Shown here piece by piece: positions 60,021-64,000 of a DNA stretch of 64,000 nucleotides. Position 1 is the stretch's first letter. The number at the start of each line of letters is the position of its first letter. The position numbers were made by a program, and so were the translations under genes. Source of the stretch: Paenibacillus sp. ACRRX (GTDB taxonomy: Bacteria; Bacillota; Bacilli; Paenibacillales; Paenibacillaceae); assembly GCF_022346885.1 (NCBI RefSeq), contig NZ_JAKRNK010000002.1, positions 1,083,075 through 1,147,074 on the forward strand, in the 5' to 3' direction. The notes under the pieces were generated by a model. The model made no database searches and was not told the origin of the DNA. It saw nothing but the letters and a program-made list of their open reading frames with translations.

Positions 60021-60956
60021 TTATTGCTCAGGGAACAACGCTGTAGATAGGTAACGCTCCCCTGTATCCGGCAGCAGTACTACGATCGTCTTGCCCTTGT
60101 TCTCCGGACGCTTCGCTATTTCAGTGGCCGCGAATACAGCTGCGCCAGACGAAATGCCTACAAGCAGGCCTTCCGAGGTAGCCAGCGTGCGAGCTGTGGC
60201 GAATGCCTGCTCGTTGCTCACTTGGTAAACCTCATCTACGACAGTTGCATCGTAGTTCCCCGGCACGAAGCCAGCACCGATGCCTTGTATCATGTGCGGC
60301 CCTCTAGTTCCGCCGGACAGCACTGGCGACTCCGCCGGCTCTACGGCAATAACCGTGGCAGTCGGCTTCTTGGATTTAAGCGCTCCGCCTACCCCAGCGA
60401 TCGTGCCGCCTGTGCCGACTCCTGCGACAAAGATGTCTACTTCTCCATCTGTATCGCGCCATATTTCTTCGGCTGTTGTCCGGCGATGCACGTCCGGGTT
60501 AGCCGGATTGTTAAATTGCTGCGGGATATACGCATGCGGGATCTCCTCAGCTAGCTCTTCCGCTCGCTTGATCGCGCCCGACATGCCCTCTGCTGCTGGC
60601 GTAAGCACCAGTTCTGCACCAAGTGCCTTCAGCAGCTTTCTGCGCTCCACGCTAAACGATTCTGGCAGTGTAATCATCAGCCGGTACCCAAGCGCGGCGG
60701 CGGCAAAAGCAAGGCCGATTCCCGTATTGCCGCTGGTCGGCTCGATAATAACGGATTCCTTGTGAAGCAGACCTTTCGCTTCAGCATCCTTGATCATAGC
60801 ATAGCCAATGCGATCCTTTACACTGCCAGCAGGATTAAAGTATTCAAGTTTAGCGATAACTTTTGCATCGAGCTGTAATTGATCGCTGTAATTGGAAAGC
60901 TCCAGCAAAGGTGTATTTCCAATCAGATCAGTTAAATTTTTGGCGATTCTTGACAT
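60021..60956 (-). CDS. cysK: Cysteine synthase A (O-acetylserine thiol-lyase)
   Basis: PLP enzyme that makes cysteine from O-acetylserine and sulfide. 311 residues with the PLP Lys in [37 protein letters not shown], the PLP-phosphate loop [18 protein letters not shown] and [16 protein letters not shown] before ATG 60956. Monocistronic with its own terminator. Confidence 0.96.
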   Translation of the reverse strand: MSRIAKNLTDLIGNTPLLELSNYSDQLQLDAKVIAKLEYFNPAGSVKDRIGYAMIKDAEAKGLLHKESVIIEPTSGNTGIGLAFAAAALGYRLMITLPESFSVERRKLLKALGAELVLTPAAEGMSGAIKRAEELAEEIPHAYIPQQFNNPANPDVHRRTTAEEIWRDTDGEVDIFVAGVGTGGTIAGVGGALKSKKPTATVIAVEPAESPVLSGGTRGPHMIQGIGAGFVPGNYDATVVDEVYQVSNEQAFATARTLATSEGLLVGISSGAAVFAATEIAKRPENKGKTIVVLLPDTGERYLSTALFPEQ

Positions 60957-61002
60957 AAGATGTTCCTCCTAGTAGTGCAGCTAATTTCCTATTGATTTAG
61001 TC

Positions 61003-61015
61003 GGTTAAGTTAACC
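61003..61015. promoter_or_regulatory. Palindrome upstream of cysK
   Basis: GGTTAAGTTAACC, a perfect palindrome about a central G, 47 bases before the cysK start. It may be a regulator site (cysK is controlled by CymR in Bacilli), but it does not match a consensus I can state. Confidence 0.3.
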
Positions 61016-61332
61016 TTAACATTTCATGTCACGTTTCGCAATGTGGTGCACGACGATATCGTTAAGTGCACAAATTACAGTACAACTTGTAGTGTAATAT
61101 TCGTGGGAGGCTAGTCTTTAACAAATGACCTTCCCATGAAAAAAGCTTCTGTTCTGTTTTAAGAATAAAGTAGTTGGGTCTACAAATTTGTTGAGATGTC
61201 ACTGACACTAAAATCATCGTGATATCTATTTGCAAAGTTGCGTCTATTTAAAAAAGTATGTGAGAAAACGAATATAACAAGACAGGTCAATCATATGTCA
61301 CAACATAAATCAAAAAGTATTGTAGCTATATG
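61016..61332. other. Boundary region without genes
   Basis: About 320 bases between cysK and the toxin/immunity cassettes. Includes a GTGCAC...GTGCAC direct repeat near 61050-61073. No gene or RNA recognised. Marks the change from core to accessory DNA. Confidence 0.4.
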
Positions 61333-61426
61333 GGTTAAGTATGTTATTGGATGAATAATGCGTTCGTCCGGCACGGGGTAGCTCACACCAAAAAAACCTT
61401 GAAAGGCTATGGCCAATTAAGGTTCC
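61333..61426. repeat. Junction repeat, copy A (contains terminator of imm53)
   Basis: A 94-base segment similar to copy B at 63466-63562. On the minus strand it begins with a terminator hairpin (AACCTT...AAGGTT, 61424-61395, then TTTTTT) directly after the Imm53 gene, and continues into a conserved stretch whose reading frame gives ELPRAGRTHYSSNNILN, comparable to GLPSAKRAHHTTNNTLN in copy B. Confidence 0.75.
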
Positions 61427-61455
61427 AGGTATCACTTTGCAATCAATCAGAACTT

Positions 61456-61749
61456 CTATTCTTTTATTGAAGCCCACTGCCTAAAGCAATTTAGTATTTC
61501 TTCTAGATTCTTTGCCCCACCAGCACCACTAAATACTCCATCTCTCACAATACAGTAGTACCAATCTTCTTCGTCTCTTTCGATTTCTATTGATTCAAAA
61601 TGTTCATTTTCTAAACTAGTATCAGCTAAGTTGATTTCAACTGACCAACCAGGATTATCGATAGTATTGATTTTAATACCATAGGTATGCTCCCAATCAC
61701 CATTACAATTTTGATAATACCAATCCTGCACCCATTTTAAAGTATCCAT
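61456..61749 (-). CDS. Immunity protein 53 family
   Basis: A 97-residue acidic protein: WVQDWYYQNCNGDWEHTYGI and KINTIDNPGWSVEINLADTS match Imm53, an immunity protein of polymorphic toxin systems. ATG with GAGG 8 bases upstream. It lies directly downstream of the wrecked type-24-like toxin end, its expected partner, and before a terminator. Confidence 0.8.
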   Translation of the reverse strand: MDTLKWVQDWYYQNCNGDWEHTYGIKINTIDNPGWSVEINLADTSLENEHFESIEIERDEEDWYYCIVRDGVFSGAGGAKNLEEILNCFRQWASIKE

Positions 61750-61791
61750 ATTCTCTACCTCTTCCTTGAGATTTCATTCAGATATGCCTCC

Positions 61792-62196
61792 CTAACTCCC
61801 CCCAAGAATTGATTTACCATTAACATGAGGTAGGCACATTCTGTTTTTTACCTTGTTAATGTGACCTTTACCTATCCCATCATAACGTCGTACCTTATCA
61901 AAACCACTGGTTGTTAACGGATTAGATCTATATGTCTCATAACTAGTAACCTCTTTAGTCTTCGGATTTCTTTTTAGGACTGTGTGATCTCCCGTCCGCC
62001 TGCGGATCTGATTTCATAAAATTCTTAGCTTTCCTGTATTTTTGTACAAGATCTCCCGTCCCCTTATAAAAACCTATAAGATCTGGCTGTCCATTGTTTC
62101 ATTTTATCGTTGTATTCGCTGCTGTAGTACCTAATTTGATTGGATAGCTATTAACCCCTCAAACTCTTCTACCACTACCTGTTTACGCTTTCCCAT
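61792..62196 (-). pseudogene. Degraded polymorphic toxin C-terminal domain (type 24-like)
   Basis: The last segment reads GDHTVLKRNPKTKEVTSYET, then GFDKVRRYDGIGKGHINKV, ending at 61792, the pattern of the 'polymorphic toxin type 24' nuclease end. Just upstream, another frame gives GFYKGTGDLVQKYRKAKNFM and KSDPQADG, which joins the first after a one-base insertion near 61990. Further upstream (YPIKLGTTAANTTIK) there are in-frame stops. So the toxin is dead while its Imm53 gene is intact. Confidence 0.65.
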
Positions 62197-62230
62197 TCAT
62201 TTCATCCTCCTTTGATTTTGGACATGTAAG

Positions 62231-62273
62231 AAAAGCTCATTCCTACTAATACTTCAAGTTGGAATGAGCTTTT
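62231..62273 (-). terminator. Terminator of the 62382 immunity gene
   Basis: Perfect 13-bp stem AAAAGCTCATTCC (62231-62243) with GGAATGAGCTTTT (62261-62273); on the minus strand the T run is inside and after the stem (TTTTCTT). Confidence 0.8.
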
Positions 62274-62381
62274 GAAATGTTATCAAGTTTTTTAGTGTTT
62301 GGTTTGTTGGTTGTATTGTACGAACTTACTGATCGGATTGTAAACAAGTTCACACAACCCTTGACAGCCCAGCAAAATTAT

Positions 62382-62726
62382 TTATTCAGCAGCAAAGTAA
62401 CCATGAATCTCGTCAGCCAGTTCAAGCACTTTCCTCCATTCAGGTGAATTCCTAACTGCATTCACATTCCATTTATCACCTTGCTGTAATTCTAGCACCA
62501 TGTTTCTTAATATAGAACTTTTGTACATTATCTCATCACTGATTAGCCCTGCACCGTTAAGTCTTTGTAAATTATCGGCGTGTAAAAATGAAGTAATCCC
62601 TGTATCAAATTCTTCAAAAATATTATACCCAATTACTACATCATCCTCATTCAGTAGATATGTCCCACATTTATCAATCGTATCTACATATAACTCCCTG
62701 AGCTTTTCTACAGATATTATTCCCAA
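62382..62726 (-). CDS. Putative immunity protein of the adjacent toxin cassette
   Basis: A 114-residue acidic protein (MGIISVEKLRELYVDTIDKC, ending ADEIHGYFAAE). TTG start at 62726 with AAGGAGA 8 bases upstream. It begins 14 bases after the toxin stop, the usual place and size for the cognate immunity gene. I do not recognise the family. Confidence 0.6.
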   Translation of the reverse strand: MGIISVEKLRELYVDTIDKCGTYLLNEDDVVIGYNIFEEFDTGITSFLHADNLQRLNGAGLISDEIMYKSSILRNMVLELQQGDKWNVNAVRNSPEWRKVLELADEIHGYFAAE

Positions 62727-62740
62727 TATACAATCTCTCC

Positions 62741-63373
62741 TTATTTTTGAATAATAATAGCTTTATCGCCAGGTAAGGGTTTATAATCAGGTCCTACAAC
62801 CTTCACTTTACCTGTCTGACCACTTGAGAATCCAATGTAAGCCCCTTCATGTACTCCTCCTCCTGGATGATAGAATACGGACTTATCGCCGTTTATAAAT
62901 TTCCAACCAGTACCCGCAGAGCCGTACGTACCTTTCGTCCATCCATCTCCAAGAGTCCTTCCAACTTCATTAGCTGGTTTGCCCCATAAAGCTTTGGGAT
63001 TACTTAGGATATCGTCATAAGATTTTAACTCCGTAATCCATGTTACATTTCCGCTTCCATATTTGCTCTTATAGTAATTATTCCATTCTGTTCCTGTTCG
63101 AGGTATTTGTGCAGCTTGTCCCGTCCCCTTAGGTGCTTTAAAAGAATTGAACTGATCCCTGATCAGCTTCTGATAGGTATCCGGAACTGGAACGTTCTTC
63201 GTGAGAAGATTACTTCCTCTACTCACATTACCAGGGCTGCTATAAATGGTGTTGGATGTAGAAGAACCAAGTCCTCTGCCTCCACCCCCACCGCCGCAGT
63301 TGTGTGTCCAGATCCGCAAGTCCGTTACAAAGTAATTGTGGTATCCCTGTACTCTAAAATTATATACCTTCAT
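62741..63373 (-). CDS. Orphan C-terminal toxin cassette with a pretoxin HINT remnant
   Basis: A 210-residue frame starting near ATG 63373; it is open to TTG 63523, but that part overlaps the terminator and repeat. The N-terminus KVYNFRVQGYHNYFVTDLRI-WTHNC is the end of a pretoxin HINT domain, which normally cuts the toxin from a large secreted protein. After a Gly-rich linker comes a toxin domain: GTEWNNYYKSKYGSGNVTW, GTGWKFINGDKSVFYHPGGG and GAYIGFSSGQTGKVKVVGPD, whose family I cannot name. There is no ribosome site and no upstream toxin body, so it is a displaced, probably silent cassette. Confidence 0.65.
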   Translation of the reverse strand: MKVYNFRVQGYHNYFVTDLRIWTHNCGGGGGGRGLGSSTSNTIYSSPGNVSRGSNLLTKNVPVPDTYQKLIRDQFNSFKAPKGTGQAAQIPRTGTEWNNYYKSKYGSGNVTWITELKSYDDILSNPKALWGKPANEVGRTLGDGWTKGTYGSAGTGWKFINGDKSVFYHPGGGVHEGAYIGFSSGQTGKVKVVGPDYKPLPGDKAIIIQK

Positions 63374-63465
63374 CGTATTAAGCCAAACAATTTGGAATAT
63401 ATTACCACTAATTGTTAATGTGAGTTTCTTTTGGATACCCCCGATCCTTGTAACAGTATTACTTA

Positions 63466-63562
63466 GGTTAAGTGTGTTATTGGTTGTATGATGAGCTCGT
63501 TTGGCACTCGGTAACCCCCACAAAAAAAGAAACCTGGAAAGGCATTAAGCCAATCAAGGTTT
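63466..63562. repeat. Junction repeat, copy B
   Basis: About 97 bases similar to copy A. On the minus strand: terminator hairpin (AACC-TTGATTGGC...GCC-GGTT, 63562-63531, then TTTTTTT), followed by the stretch giving GLPSAKRAHHTTNNTLN in one frame, and GTTAAG-type ends at 63466. It sits just upstream of the orphan toxin cassette. Confidence 0.75.
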
Positions 63563-63632
63563 GCTTGGAAATCGGGATTAATCTCTCTTGATTCAAAATA
63601 TCATTATTTGTTTCTTCTAAAAAGTAATTAGT

Positions 63633-63804
63633 CTAAATTAAATATTTTTTCGCATAATCTTTTGGATTCAAAAACTTTGATACTCCAAATTTAATCCATG
63701 TACTCCTCAACTATTTGTATACTTATCTTTAAATTTAAGTCTGGGTATCTTTGATCTAGGCAAGATAGTAATTTAAGTCCCATTTTAACCAGTGTATATT
63801 TGGT
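63633..63804 (-). pseudogene. Frameshifted gene fragment, probably an immunity-gene remnant
   Basis: Minus strand reads KYTLVKMGLKLLSCLDQRYP, DLNLKISIQIVEEYMD to a TAA at 63691; a one-base shift lets it continue as WIKFGVSKFLNPKDYAKKYL to TAG 63633. No ribosome site at the beginning. Size and position (before a terminator and a cassette junction) suggest an old immunity gene. I do not recognise the family. Confidence 0.4.
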
Positions 63805-63830
63805 TTATGGGCATCTCACACTAGTAACAG

Positions 63831-64000
63831 CTATTTGAATTTTTCCAAACTATAATACGGATTAGAGATATTCTCGCCTACTTCATCTATTGTTTCTTGT
63901 ATTTCATCTAGGATTGATTTATCTATATCCTTATAATATTCCAGTGATTCTTTTATTTTATTAAAGCAAATTTCTAGACCGAGATTTACTACTGTCTCTT
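63831..64000 (-). CDS. Partial small acidic protein at the right edge (start outside window)
   Basis: The frame runs in from the right edge and ends with TAG at 63831: IKESLEYYKDIDKSILDEIQ, ETIDEVGENISNPYYSLEKF. A Glu/Asp/Lys-rich helical C-terminus, as in many immunity proteins of toxin loci, but the family cannot be named from 56 residues. Confidence 0.5.
   Translation of the reverse strand, partial: ETVVNLGLEICFNKIKESLEYYKDIDKSILDEIQETIDEVGENISNPYYSLEKFK

Noticed and set aside
63374..63523. TTG start of the orphan toxin at 63523
   Set aside because: It begins in the T run of a terminator and crosses the junction repeat; residues before KVYNFRVQG do not look like a HINT domain.

Overview
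The window looks like a chromosome segment of an endospore-forming Bacillota, most likely Paenibacillus or a close relative. It is moderate in G+C. It carries sporulation and germination genes (spoIIP, gpr, spoVAC-AD-AE, yqxA), a competence operon (comEA, comEB, comEC, with comER divergent), a leucine T-box, a CIRCE element, and the gene order known from the Bacillus subtilis yqe/dnaK/comE region. No rRNA, tRNA, CRISPR array or intact insertion sequence was seen.

Layout. Positions 1-2600 hold a partial RlmI-type rRNA methyltransferase that appears to lack a canonical start codon, a Na/Pi-type transporter and a Nudix hydrolase. Positions 2800-6700 (minus) hold mtaB, rsmE, a site-2 protease and prmA. 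Positions 6870-13680 are an insertion relative to the B. subtilis order: a divergent gamma-SASP-like pair, a BCCT osmolyte transporter, a secreted M4 neutral protease, and a ChbG-type deacetylase with a GPH sugar symporter behind a palindromic operator. Positions 13800-20600 (minus) are the HrcA/CIRCE heat-shock operon, hrcA, an archaeal-type (group III) chaperonin, grpE, dnaK, dnaJ. Positions 20750-26900 hold a decayed ORF, a GNAT enzyme, hemW, lepA, yqxA and spoIIP.

Positions 27000-29560 hold a two-component system that sits between spoIIP and gpr. Positions 29860-32500 hold gpr, rpsT and holA. Positions 32790-34640 hold an ECF sigma/anti-sigma pair. Positions 34880-40080 are the com genes, followed by T-box-controlled leuS. 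Positions 42980-49870 are a compact minus-strand housekeeping operon, yqeG-yqeH-aroE-yhbY-nadD-yqeK-rsfS-cvfB-yqeM. Positions 49990-54440 are a MoxR/DUF58/transglutaminase module. Positions 55030-56940 are the spoVA operon. Then come a small membrane protein, a CBM9-like protein, an MFS exporter and cysK.

The last 3 kb (61.3-64 kb) changes character. It is A+T richer and full of remnants, and holds a series of polymorphic-toxin C-terminal cassettes with immunity genes (Imm53, an unnamed TTG-started immunity gene, fragments). A roughly 95-bp terminator-plus-junction sequence occurs twice there. This looks like the displaced-cassette tail downstream of a large toxin gene lying to the right of the window.

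The most notable items are the archaeal-type chaperonin embedded between hrcA and grpE under CIRCE control, the toxin/immunity cassette graveyard with its duplicated junction, the apparent ATC/ATT start of the first gene, a ComEA with no visible SLBB domain, and the divergent SASP-like bicistron. All identifications come from reading the sequence; no database search was run.
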